Source: Strigamia acuminata
Lineage: Eukaryota > Arthropoda > Chilopoda > Geophilomorpha > Linotaeniidae
NCBI GenBank assembly: GCA_949358305.1
Contig: OX442315.1
Span: 19,930,427-19,990,426 of the forward strand
Direction: 5' to 3'
DNA: 60,000 nt
Positions 24,030 to 34,200 of the stretch are shown piece by piece. A program made the position numbers and the translations under genes. Within the stretch, counting starts at the first letter, position 1. Each line of letters begins with the position of its first letter. A model generated the notes under the pieces. The model did no database searches and was not told where the DNA came from. It was given only the letters and a program-made list of their open reading frames with translations.

Positions 24030-26829
24030 TTATGATTCGTCCATGTTCTGAGTTCGCTCAGGCGTTAACGGGCGCATCATGTCCGTGGCGTCGTCCCTCG
24101 GATTTGACCGCTCGTTAACCGTACACAGGTCGCGACCTGCGTTTGGTCCGGAGACCATTCCAGGGTTGACATGAAGCCAAACCTGGATGATTCTTGCCGA
24201 GTTCGCTCGGTTGAAAAATCCCAGCGCCGCAAACTCTATCGGATCCTCTGGCGCTAATCGGGCTCTCAGGAGTCGATCATGGAGCACCGATGGTGGGCTT
24301 AACACCCGAATGTGGTCTTCGAGCCACATGAACACCTGCCTCGACAACTTGTGGTTGTTGCTAAGCAGTGTTCGCGTATCCGGCGTCAAATAGAAGTGCG
24401 GATACAGGCGCATCAGGGTCTTGAAAGCCGACTCCTTCTTCAGCGGCTTGACCTTCGTCTCCGGCTTGGCTGGCGGCGGCGGCGGTGGACGTGAGTCTTC
24501 CGCCGTGGCATCGTCGAAATGGCTCGGCGAGCCCAAGAAAACCAACGCGGGTGCGGAGGTTGACGAGGGTGTGACGCCTCGTCCCTGCGCTCGACCAACT
24601 CCGGTGAGCTTACGGGGTTCGACTGCCCGTTGAACTCCGGCTGGAGTTTGAGAACTTCCGGCGTTCTCCGGCCAAAACGAACATCCAGCGCCCTCTTGGG
24701 CCGACTGGAAAACAGCTAGTGACGCAGCCGCTGTGGCGCTCGTAACTGGAAGCGGTGTTCTTCCGGCCATTTGCGCCGTGGCCTTCGCAAAGGACCACTC
24801 GGTTCGCAACCGAACGGCGGCCTCTTCTTCGGTCTCGCCGTTTGCTACGACTTGCTTAATTAGCTCGGCTAAGATCGTAGGCGGGTCGAGCCGGAGGTGG
24901 TACCACAGCTCGACTTTCTTCTCCGACAGGCCCATCGGAGCGGTCCAAAGGTACGTAATGGCCGCTAACGCCTGTCCTGGCGAAGGAAGAACACCAGGGT
25001 ACAACACCCTAGTCATCCCCGGAATTAGCTGACGCTGAAAATCCATCAGGCGGGGATCATCAATGGTATTGATGTCGGAGACTTCTAGCCTTTCAGCTAG
25101 TCTCTGCCAGTCCTTCTGCGACTCGGCGATCTGGGCGCGTTGGTATGCGTCCAGCTTTTGGAGCACTTCTTGCTGCGCTCTAATGGGTTGCTGCTCGTAG
25201 CAGGTCCATTGTGGGCCGAATGACTCACTAAAAAATGGCCGGAGTTGCAGGTTGCTAACTCCAGCCGGCAAGCGGGAAACATATCCATGTTCGGGCAAGC
25301 GGCTAGCGTGTCCAGGTACTGGCACGCTACAGTCGGGAGAGATATCACCGACGACACGTCTTATGGCGTATGGAGTAGCCGGGTTGTCAACTTTGAACGT
25401 GGAGACGGTTCGGCTACTTCGGGCGGACTGGATTGTGGAGTCCGATTCGAAACTCAGCGAGGACGACGAGTCAAACGTCTCTGGTGTCCGTCCTCGTCGC
25501 GACTGCGGGCGTAGTGGCTGTGCTTCAGTCGAGTATGGGCGCGATCGCCTCTGTCGCTCCTCTCGATCGCGGCTCGATTCGCGGAACATTGGTCGGATTG
25601 GAACCGGCGGAGGGAGTTGCCCCACCCTCAAATCCTCGTCTTGCGGCGGAGGATTGATGGCCGCTGGGGCCGGAATTTCATCTTCTTGATAAAAAGGGAG
25701 AGCGCAACGCGCTTGCTCCTCTGCCTCGTGTTCTCGAGCCAGTTGTCGATTTTCGTCGACGCGAAGCTGCACCGCGGCAGCTCGGAGTGCTTTGGACGGG
25801 AAAAATCCCGGAAAATCGTTAAAACACCCGGCGAGCGCCAACTGGTGGAGCTCGGTTTGTGTGACGGGAAGTTGTGGGTTCCCGTCACGAACGGATTTGC
25901 GATACCGTTTAACGACTTCGCGTTGTGTCGTTTTGAGGTTCTTCCTCAATTGGGTGAGAGCACCGTAATTAATTCCGGTACTCTTTAGCGCTCTTCTGCG
26001 CTCGTGACGCTCTCGTGGCGTCACTGGCCACTGGTTGTGCAGCAACTCTGCTGCAAGCGGTCCTGGGGGGCTCTCGTCGAGCGTCCACTCGATTTCGTCG
26101 ACACCGTCCACGTGAAGGCGCTCGATGAATCGACCTCTTGCTCCGAATCCTTGCAGAGCCGATCTGCTGAAGTCGTGGCGCAGCTTCCACCACGTGTTGT
26201 TCGCCGTCTTCAGTCTTCTGATTTTTTCAGGCAATGCCGCTCGAAAAATCAGCGGGTGCTGGGTCGGCACATGATCGGGGAGCGCAAACGGCGTCTCTCG
26301 ATCCCTCTCGATCTATATTTGAAAAAATAAATAAATAAATTAGTTTATTTAAAAATAAACAAATAATTTCTTATTTGAAATATTTTTTTTAAGCTTAGCG
26401 CTTGTGGCCGTGAGCCACTAAGGGATGTTGGTTGTCATGGCAACTCCCTTCGCACATGCTTGAAGCACGTGACTTTTATAGCCGCCATTTTTATTTTTTA
26501 GCGGCTTGTGTTTGAAGTCAGGAAAAGTGAAATTACTCAATTTTTCTGACTTAAACACTTGGTAAAAATTTATTCTAATAATTTACCCGTTGTTGAAGCG
26601 TCAATTGAACGTCTTCATTTGCCCCTTCCATGGGCATTTCTCCGTCCGCCTGGAGTTGGATCGCTTCCTCGTCCATTCTCTTTCGTTTTCCGGTAATTTC
26701 GGAAATTCTTTCGTCTTGAAAGAGAAATAATACATAAATCTTATGTTTTATCAAATTTTTCATACAGAAAAATTACTTACGATCAGGTTGTCGAACTATT
26801 CGGGTCGTAACGTAGGCGATGCGATGCAT
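24030..26829 (-). CDS. ORF3 of the Gypsy element: spliced, 819 aa, function unknown, not env-like
   Basis: The long frame (26312-24030, 760 codons plus stop) has no ATG at its 5' end; a start at 26270 would be GTG. Two upstream pieces complete it: exon 1 26829-26781 (ATG, then 16 codons plus 1 nt, donor GATC|GTAAGTAA) and exon 2 26714-26587 (acceptor TCTTTCAAG, donor CGG|GTAAAT), joining exon 3 after TTTCAAATATAG. Phases match at both junctions; introns are 66 and 274 bp. Exon 2 carries a basic patch (GKRKRM). The protein is rich in Arg, Ala and Pro, with a Ser/Arg-rich middle and a PPPPPP linker before a helical C-terminal part (FKTLMRLYPHFYLTPDTRTL onwards). I see no signal peptide, transmembrane segment, zinc knuckle or protease site and recognise no family. 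The codons are visibly more GC-rich than those of pol, which suggests a separate origin. It might be a structural, nucleic-acid-binding or regulatory accessory protein. Confidence 0.75.
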
Positions 26830-26902
26830 ACACTCTCGAAACTTTTGAAAAAGTGACTAAGTTCGTTGATTGCAAACACGAACTTGGATTAGAGACGCTT
26901 TG

Positions 26903-26966
26903 TGACGTCACTAATTATAACGTATGATTAACGTTGTCATTCGAGTGGGTACTACGAATGACGTCA
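26903..26966 (-). promoter_or_regulatory. Candidate internal promoter for ORF3 with two CRE palindromes
   Basis: Two perfect TGACGTCA motifs (26903-26910 and 26959-26966) lie between the pol stop (27019) and the ORF3 ATG (26829). Between them the minus strand has a TATA-like TTATAAT (26920-26914). TGACGTCA is the binding site of CREB/ATF-type bZIP factors. A subgenomic promoter here would explain how ORF3 is expressed without splicing from the LTR; this is inference. Confidence 0.5.
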
Positions 26967-26985
26967 CGAGATTGCTTTCTCGGAT

Positions 26986-27005
26986 CTTTTGGGTAAACCC
27001 AAAAG
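26986..27005. repeat. 9-bp-stem hairpin just after the pol stop
   Basis: CTTTTGGGT and ACCCAAAAG are exact reverse complements with a 2-nt loop, 13 nt downstream of the pol stop on the coding strand. Confidence 0.65.
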
Positions 27006-27018
27006 GTGAAAGACAACA

Positions 27019-30000
27019 CTATGTCTTGGCTCGCGGAACGCGAGATCTCAAGTTGTACTTTGACTTTCGCGAAGTACAATCCAACTTGTTTAGATTGTCA
27101 TCAGCATCGTCTCCAATGTCAGATGAGTTATATACTTCATTGTTTGAAATTTTCTCTTTTTCTAAAAACATTTCCTTTTCTAGATTTTCATCAAGAGAAA
27201 CATTTTCAAGTCGCTGGTTTATTTCATCGACTTCGTTATTTTTGAGTTTCGATTTTTTACTCGATTCCGTGTTTTCGACAGGAATTTTGGATAATTTAGC
27301 ATCATCCAAGGTATTAACAATATTTTTTGTTTTTTGACCCACTTCCTCCCCTTCCAGCCAAATTTCTTGGTTGAAAACGGGAAAGTACGGCATTAATTCA
27401 GTGCCGTGAACAGCTGGATAAATTTTATTATCACTCAGCCGTCGAAGTTGAAAGGCGCCTCCTTGTAACCTTTTGATAATTACATAAGGCCCATTCCTTT
27501 TCGGTGAAATGCCTGCTGCTATTCCTTTAGCGGCATTTGAGAGAATATGAGACTCTCGCCAGACTAAATCATTTTGTCTGAAGTTGTCGAATTTCTTATC
27601 TGATTTTTCAGCTTCGACACGGCGTCTCAAATCTAAGACGTGAGACATCATATGCTGATACGTCTCTGCAATTATTGTTTCTAATTTCTGAACATATAAA
27701 TGCGGATTTTTTGGATCAATGACTAAAATTCCTTCCGGAATCCTTGGATCCCAAGGAATTCTTAATTCTCGGAAAAAATTTAAGAAAGCAGGAGAATAAT
27801 CTCTGCCTCTTGTTACAGTTGTTCTCAAACTGAATGCAAATTCGCGTAGATACTCATCCCATTGGTCATGAATATCTAAATAAATCGAAACTAAATATTT
27901 AATATCTCGATTGGTTCTCTCCACAGGATTGCTTTGTGGATGATAAATCGATGTCGGTGTTCGCGACATGTCGAATTTTTTGCAAAATTCTTTATAGACC
28001 TGTGATCGAAATTGTGGTCCATTATCACTTATGATTTGTCTCGGAAATCCGAAAGTCATTGATAAGTGATAAATTGTGTTGGCAACTTTTATTGCCGTTG
28101 GATTACACATTGGAAATAATTCGGGCCAATGTGTAGCGACATCTACGATGACGCAAATGTGGGTATTGTTTTTTCTGGTTCTTGGTTTGGGACCAGACAA
28201 ATCCACACTGAGGCAGTCAAATGGTCCAAATGGTCCAATTTGAGCGCCTTCAATTTCGGTCTTTGATCTCGGCTTACATGCCTGACATCCTTGACAATGT
28301 TGAATAAAACGTGTAATATCACGTTTCATACCTTTCCAGGTATAAACTCTTCGAGTTCGGTACATTGTCCTCGCAATGCCTGGGTGGCCGGACAGTGGAT
28401 GTCCGTGCATCAACCAAATGATTTTATAAATCAATTTTCTTGGCACAACAACTTTAAGTGCCCTACCATCCTCTCCCAATTCATCGGTGGAGGTAGGATG
28501 ATAATGGAGTAGCATATCTTCTTCAATGAGATAAGTACTCGCGTGTCTTTCAAAGTTTCTTCTTTGAAGACGAGTTACTATGTAACTTGGATATTGCTTG
28601 TTTAGCAAGTAATTGCGAATATGTTGGCAAAATTCGTCTGCTTTTTGCGCTGCAATAATGTCATCTCTCGTTGGAGGATCACATTCTAATTGCTTCGCAA
28701 TTTTAGCTGCAAATGCTTTAATTAAAACATTTGTTGTTGGCAGCTCGAATTTTTTAGCCATCATAGCTCTTAATTCGACGTCAGGGGTTCCTGACGGATC
28801 ATGCATGTTAATACAAAAATTAATTAATGCTTGATCGTCGTCATTAACTATTATTGACTTGGGTAATTCGTTCAATTTTCCCATTTGCCAACTTCGGCAA
28901 GGAGATGGACAATATGATAATAAATCATCATTATCGCCATCGTCTTCTGGTTCGTCAGGTGCGCTGACAGGTGCACGTGACAATGCGTCTGCTATTACAT
29001 TTAGCGGACCTTTGACGTATTGTATTTTGAACGAATACGCCATCAGCTCCATTTGCCAACGAGCTAATCTGCCCGACGGGTCAGATAACGACATCAACCA
29101 CTTAAGTGCTTGGTGATCCGTTTGTACAGTGAATGTAGTGTACTCTAAGTATGGGCGAAATTTGCGTAATCCCCATACTACTGCGAGACATTCTAATTCT
29201 GTCACAGTATAATTCTTTTCAGCGGGTTGCAAGCTTCTGCTTGCATACACGCATGGCATTTCGACTTCTTGGCCATCCACAATTTTCTTTTGTGTAAGGG
29301 CTGCACCCAACCCTTGTTTACTGGCGTCAGTATGAACAATAAATGGCATGTACAAGTCAGGCATCTTCATTGTTTCAGCATTCGTAAGCAAGTCTTTTAT
29401 TGCGTCGAATGCTGCCTGATGATGCAGTTCCCAATCGAACTCCGCATCTTTCTTCAAGAGAGGCCTTAGTGGTTCTGCCACTGTGGCCAAATTCTTGATT
29501 AGGCGGTGAAAGAAATTCACCATGCCTAGAAATCTTTGTAATTCCTTAAGATTGGTAGGAGCCGGAAATTGCGTAATTGCAGCGACTTTTTTAGGGTCTA
29601 CTGCAAGTCCTTCTACTCCTACTTTGTAGCCTAGAAAAATTAATTCCTTTCTACAGAGATGCGTCTTGCCAGGGTGCGCATGTAAATTAGCTTCTGCCAA
29701 TTTTTTAAACACTATATCTAAATGTTTAATGTGTTCTTCGAACGATTTGGATACAACAATTATGTCATCCAAATATGCCCATGCAAATTTTCTGTAAACG
29801 TCACCCAAAACTTTTTCCATCAATTCTTGGAAGGTAGTTGGTGCGTTTACTAATCCGAAAGGCATGACTAAAAACATTAGTCTTCCCATTGGGCTCCAGA
29901 AGGCAGTTTTTTCTCTGTCTTCAGGTCGCAATTCTATCTGCCAATATCCCTTGGTCAGATCTATAGTACTGACCCATTCGAATTCTCCGATTTCTCGCAG

Positions 30001-31272
30001 AATTTCCTCAATTGTTGGCATTTGAGGTGGGTTGTACTTAGTATGTGTATTGATGGGGCGAAAATCAATGCACAAGCGTGGGTCGTTTCCTGGTCGCATG
30101 ACTAGGACTGGCCGCATTCCGTAATCGCCTTCAGCTTTGACGACTACGCCTTTGTCGATCATGTCTTGACAAAGTTGTCTGATTATTTCCCTTTTTTGAG
30201 GGTTTATGCTCTTAAAGGGGACACGGATGGGTTTCTCCGTGTCAAGCTCAATTTTGTGCTTAACCAGGTGTGTTTTACCTGGATCTTTAGAAATAATCCT
30301 TTTATGTTTGGATAACATCTTTTCTAATAATTTGGATTGTTCCAAATTTAAGTTAGCTTCTTCGACTAACTTCCGGATGAAATTCTCTTCATCAATTTTG
30401 CCTTGAGTTACACTTGCAGCGTAAGCTTTTGCAAAGGTCACAAATGAGGAATCGGGTTCCTCTACTTTCTCCAAATAACGTTCCAGCAACGCTTGTGGAA
30501 TGTAGGGTAAATCTGCATCCACAGGTTGCGTGAAATTCCAAGACATCGTCTGTGGATTAGGTTGGATTTTTAATTTATTCATAAAATCGCAACCCAATAG
30601 TACCATTGGATACTTATTTGGTATTACGATGAACGGATGACGTAACGTGCCATGTGTCCATCGAAATGAAAGATGAATGGTTCCATCTGGAGTGACTTCT
30701 TCACTTGCCGTCGTGACTCTGACACCAGGTCCGATAGGTCGTAGATATTTTTCTAGACCTAATTGATTAATAACTGAAGTGGCTAGGAAGCTTTTATTTG
30801 CTCCTGAGTCCAACATTCCGGTTATTACACCTTTTAACGTTTCTAACTTTAACGTCGGAAGGTCTTGGCTGTTTGGTATTCCAGCCACTTTGCACTCAAA
30901 CTTGCGCAATTTATGATGAACTGTAATTGGAGGCTCCAAAGGCAGTTCGTCTAATAACTCATTGGTATCAAGAGTTGTAGCTGCAAATAACTTAATGCAC
31001 TCCTCAATTCCAGGTGTCTCTGGAACTGAGCTTGGTCTATCGTCTTTAACTTCGACTTTATCTTGAATATTGGAAGTGTCTTCTTCAGTCGGGGTTTCGC
31101 CGACAATCTCCTTTTTTACATCAAGAGATCCTTTTTCTTTTAGTTCTGTTTGACGAATTAATTCATCAATAACTTCTCCAACATCTTCCATTATCTTCAG
31201 ATTTTCATTCTCTGATTCCGATTTCGGAGGTGACGCAGCGTCCACTAGACCTGATGGATCTGCGTCTACAAG
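27019..31272 (-). CDS. pol: Gypsy pol: protease, reverse transcriptase, RNase H, integrase
   Basis: This frame of about 1,417 codons lies in the -1 frame relative to gag and has no ATG at its 5' end; the first conventional candidate, at 31245, is GTG. It is most likely made as a Gag-Pol fusion from the slippery site at 31278-31272. Numbering from 31245: aspartic protease with DSGA at 146-149; RT with YLDD at 491-494 preceded by VMPFGLVNAP; RNase H starting at HTDAS (638) with TDHQALKWL (709); integrase zinc finger with histidines at 947-954 and CQGC at 984-987; catalytic D1015, D1074 and E1109 (DNGPQF, HPQSNPVERTNRD), then a GPY module (KRNGPYVIIKRL). The protease-RT-RNase H-integrase order defines Ty3/Gypsy. 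All catalytic residues I can check are present. The acidic C-terminal tail has no chromodomain. Confidence 0.95.
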   Translation of the reverse strand, partial: LVDADPSGLVDAASPPKSESENENLKIMEDVGEVIDELIRQTELKEKGSLDVKKEIVGETPTEEDTSNIQDKVEVKDDRPSSVPETPGIEECIKLFAATTLDTNELLDELPLEPPITVHHKLRKFECKVAGIPNSQDLPTLKLETLKGVITGMLDSGANKSFLATSVINQLGLEKYLRPIGPGVRVTTASEEVTPDGTIHLSFRWTHGTLRHPFIVIPNKYPMVLLGCDFMNKLKIQPNPQTMSWNFTQPVDADLPYIPQALLERYLEKVEEPDSSFVTFAKAYAASVTQGKIDEENFIRKLVEEANLNLEQSKLLEKMLSKHKRIISKDPGKTHLVKHKIELDTEKPIRVPFKSINPQKREIIRQLCQDMIDKGVVVKAEGDYGMRPVLVMRPGNDPRLCIDFRPINTHTKYNPPQMPTIEEILREIGEFEWVSTIDLTKGYWQIELRPEDREKTAFWSPMGRLMFLVMPFGLVNAPTTFQELMEKVLGDVYRKFAWAYLDDIIVVSKSFEEHIKHLDIVFKKLAEANLHAHPGKTHLCRKELIFLGYKVGVEGLAVDPKKVAAITQFPAPTNLKELQRFLGMVNFFHRLIKNLATVAEPLRPLLKKDAEFDWELHHQAAFDAIKDLLTNAETMKMPDLYMPFIVHTDASKQGLGAALTQKKIVDGQEVEMPCVYASRSLQPAEKNYTVTELECLAVVWGLRKFRPYLEYTTFTVQTDHQALKWLMSLSDPSGRLARWQMELMAYSFKIQYVKGPLNVIADALSRAPVSAPDEPEDDGDNDDLLSYCPSPCRSWQMGKLNELPKSIIVNDDDQALINFCINMHDPSGTPDVELRAMMAKKFELPTTNVLIKAFAAKIAKQLECDPPTRDDIIAAQKADEFCQHIRNYLLNKQYPSYIVTRLQRRNFERHASTYLIEEDMLLHYHPTSTDELGEDGRALKVVVPRKLIYKIIWLMHGHPLSGHPGIARTMYRTRRVYTWKGMKRDITRFIQHCQGCQACKPRSKTEIEGAQIGPFGPFDCLSVDLSGPKPRTRKNNTHICVIVDVATHWPELFPMCNPTAIKVANTIYHLSMTFGFPRQIISDNGPQFRSQVYKEFCKKFDMSRTPTSIYHPQSNPVERTNRDIKYLVSIYLDIHDQWDEYLREFAFSLRTTVTRGRDYSPAFLNFFRELRIPWDPRIPEGILVIDPKNPHLYVQKLETIIAETYQHMMSHVLDLRRRVEAEKSDKKFDNFRQNDLVWRESHILSNAAKGIAAGISPKRNGPYVIIKRLQGGAFQLRRLSDNKIYPAVHGTELMPYFPVFNQEIWLEGEEVGQKTKNIVNTLDDAKLSKIPVENTESSKKSKLKNNEVDEINQRLENVSLDENLEKEMFLEKEKISNNEVYNSSDIGDDADDNLNKLDCTSRKSKYNLRSRVPRAKT

Positions 31273-31278
31273 TTTTTT
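31232..31278 (-). promoter_or_regulatory. Programmed -1 ribosomal frameshift signal between gag and pol
   Basis: The last gag codons read CGA AAA AAC TTG TAG, giving the slippery heptamer A AAA AAC (31278-31272) in the zero frame, two codons before the stop. After a 5-nt spacer (TTGTA), GACGCAG (31266-31260) pairs perfectly with CTGCGTC (31238-31232). An inner TCCA/TGGA helix closes a 10-nt loop. Pol is in exactly the -1 frame. Heptamer, spacer and structure match the canonical signal. Confidence 0.88.
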
Positions 31279-34200
31279 CGAAACATGTCAGTTATGATCT
31301 TGACTGCTTTTTCAAACTCAGCTGTTGACACTGGTTTGTCCTTTTTAGAGGAAGGGCAGTCTTTTTGCCAATGCCCTAATTTTTTGCATAAATTGCATGG
31401 ATCAGTGGCAGGCGATTTCTTTTTCGTTGCTGCTGGCGAGGCAGAACGAGAACGAGCGTCAGACCGGCGCTCTGGCGACACCGCGGGTGATTTTGAATTC
31501 CTTTCGGTATTCACCTTTGATGCGTCAAATGAAACATTTTTTGGTTTCATTTTTGGCTTCCATTTGCCTGCAACGGGGTTATTTTTTGCTAACAGCGCCG
31601 CTGCTTTGGCTAATAAAGCCAACGTCTCATCTCCTGCTTCCTCCTCCTCTTCAGCTTCTTCAGCTTCAGACGACGGAGTTTCAGCTCCAGTTATATTTGC
31701 ATGTAACTTAGGAACTGAATGAGGATTTTTGACGTCCTTTTTGGAAGATTCTTTTTTCGAACTCTTCTCATCCACTTCGTCTAGAAAGTCTTCGTAACTA
31801 GGTGGCTGCAACAATTTCAAACCATTAAAGGTTTCATTGTTTTGCTCAGCGAGTCTTTTCTCTCGCTTTAAGTACGCTGACCTTTCGCTTTCTGTAAGGT
31901 AAGCTTTGTACTTTTCGTCAATGCGCAATTGATTGACTTCCATGAACTCGTTTAACTCGGAGAATTTCCCCGGGTCGGGAGCGTCCGACATCATCAGAAT
32001 ATTTTTACTATATTCTGTGAGGCCAGCTCTAAACTGATCATCTGCTGTTGCATCAGTAACAGCATGTGGCATTCTGCCAAGCAGATTCTCTGCTCTTAGC
32101 ATGTACGAATGTAAGCTTTCGCCTTTTCGTTGCTTAAGACATCTCCAAAGCGTCTTGATGTCTTCGCTCGATTCACCAAATTTAAACATAAATTGTTTAA
32201 CGAAGTCATCCCACTTCGTGAAGTCTTTCCTGCGAAACCACTCCTTGACACCGCCAACTAGTATTCTTGGTACTAGATGGGCCAATGCACCTTCACAGCT
32301 AAAACTGTGAACTTTGCCTAGTTCGAATATTTCCAGCAAGAGGTTTGACCCTGCTTGCCAATTTCCATTATAGGCATGTGGGATAACTCGATCCCATCTA
32401 ATGAACTTTTCATCTGTTGTTTGATGAGTCCATTTATCAGAAGTAAATTCACTTATTTTTTGCAAAATAATTTTATCCCTTCTGCTTTTTCGCTGTTGTT
32501 GAGCATTTTGCCTCAACAACTGGTCAATCTCATCTTTCGTGTAAAAATCGGGTCTTTGAGTTCTACTACGTGTTCTGTGACGAGATCGCCCTCTCACACT
32601 GGGACGTGAGGAATCTGTATCTGACGCAGATTCATGATTCGGATTTGGCGGCGGATCAGGGTCCGGAGGATCGTCGCCATCTGGCGGACGACGGTCTCCA
32701 TTTGGTGGTCCCCTTCCATTTCGATTGCCATTCGAATTGTGGTCACGTGAGTGGCCACCTCCATGTCCATCTGAACTGTCTCCACCTGGTGGGTCACCAC
32801 CTGGCGGATTTCCACGGTATCTCGGCCCATCACGGATGTCGTTGTGACAATCTCGTTTTGGTGAGCCTTCTCGCGGATTATCGTGTGACCGTCCACGATC
32901 GTGTGGTTTCTCACGTTCTTTATTCTTTTTCGCCAGCAATCCAATTAATTGGTCACTATTGCTAAAGAATCTATCCGAATTTTGCGGAATTTTTGGGGAA
33001 TGATATTCGGTCGGGTCTGGTTGTCGCTTTCTCTTTTTGCGACTGTGATGACTATTACGGCTTCCACGACTACTGCGTGAGTCATCGCTGTCAGTCCAAC
33101 TTGATTGTCGACTGACTTTTGGTTTAGCTGATGTTAAATCAATCAACTCAGGTGATTTGGAAGCACCTTTTTGCAAAACTGGGGCTGGCTTTGCAAAATT
33201 ATCTTCGCCGCAAACGTCTTGTACTTTTTGTACGACTACTGCAAAGTTTTCTTGTACCGTCAATAGATCTGCGCGAAGAATTTCGTTTTCACGAGCTTGC
33301 GCAGCTAAGTCGGCACGTAATAACTGCTCTGCAGTACTTTGACTTTTGGCGGCTTGACCAGCATCAATTACTGACTGCTGTCGAGCGAGAAATACTTCAT
33401 TTTCTCGTTGTGCTAATCTCTTAGCTCTTGCTGCTTGTTCTGCAGCATAATTCTCGTAATTTCGAGAAGTGGAGGGAATTTCTTCCCTCGCTCGAACTGG
33501 GGCGGTTAGTTCGGCAGTCATTAAATTTGTGTTGGCTTCTCGCAAATTTGCGTTGGCCAATCTCAAATTTTCATTAGCAATTTCTAAATCTTTTTGTGCT
33601 TGATTTAGTTGCTCGAGCCTTTGTTGTTGCTCTTCGTCAGTAATTAGCCAGGAAGCTTTTTCCTGCTCTAATTGTAACAACTTAACATGGTCATTCGCAC
33701 GTTGTTGTTTTAGTTCGGCATTTTGCTGATGCATTTCTGCACGCATTCGCTCGAACTCTGCTTGCAAGCTTGTTCTGACGATTTCAACGTCTTTTTGACT
33801 TTGTTTGCGAACCATAGCTTTGTGGATTTGTTCCACAGTCATTTCGCTAGTGACTTTTACTCCCTCGAGCCTAGCTTGCTCACGGAGTGCGTCCATCATG
33901 GTAACACGCACTGGAGAATGAGAAACTTCCATGTTGGAGTTCTCTAAATCTTGCTGTGCTGCACCTTGGACTGGTGATGAATTCAGCGAGTGCTCTGCAC
34001 TTGATGATTGAATTCGTAAATTCAAATCATCGTTTTGCGACTTGGAACGGCCACTTCCAGTTGGATTATTTAAGTCCAACTGGCCGCTTGGCGGGGATGG
34101 CTGTTGTCGCTCCAACGCTTGCGTGAATTCATTCACGATTAACTGTGCCGAGTTACAGTTAGCTGTTTGATCCATGGCTTCAAACAGTTCTTGTGACTCA

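Noticed and set aside
24030-26270. ORF3 as an envelope gene, or as starting at 26270
   Set aside because: No signal peptide, furin-like site or transmembrane helix is visible. The codon at 26270 is GTG, and the frame remains open 14 codons upstream to a splice acceptor.
26403-26420. Shared GGCCGTGAGCCA string between the Gypsy interior and the second element's LTR (37810-37822)
   Set aside because: A 13-nt match is expected by chance for sequences of this length, and the flanks do not align.
27019-31245. Pol as an independent cistron starting at 31245
   Set aside because: That codon is GTG. The frameshift signal 27 nt upstream accounts for expression in the correct frame.
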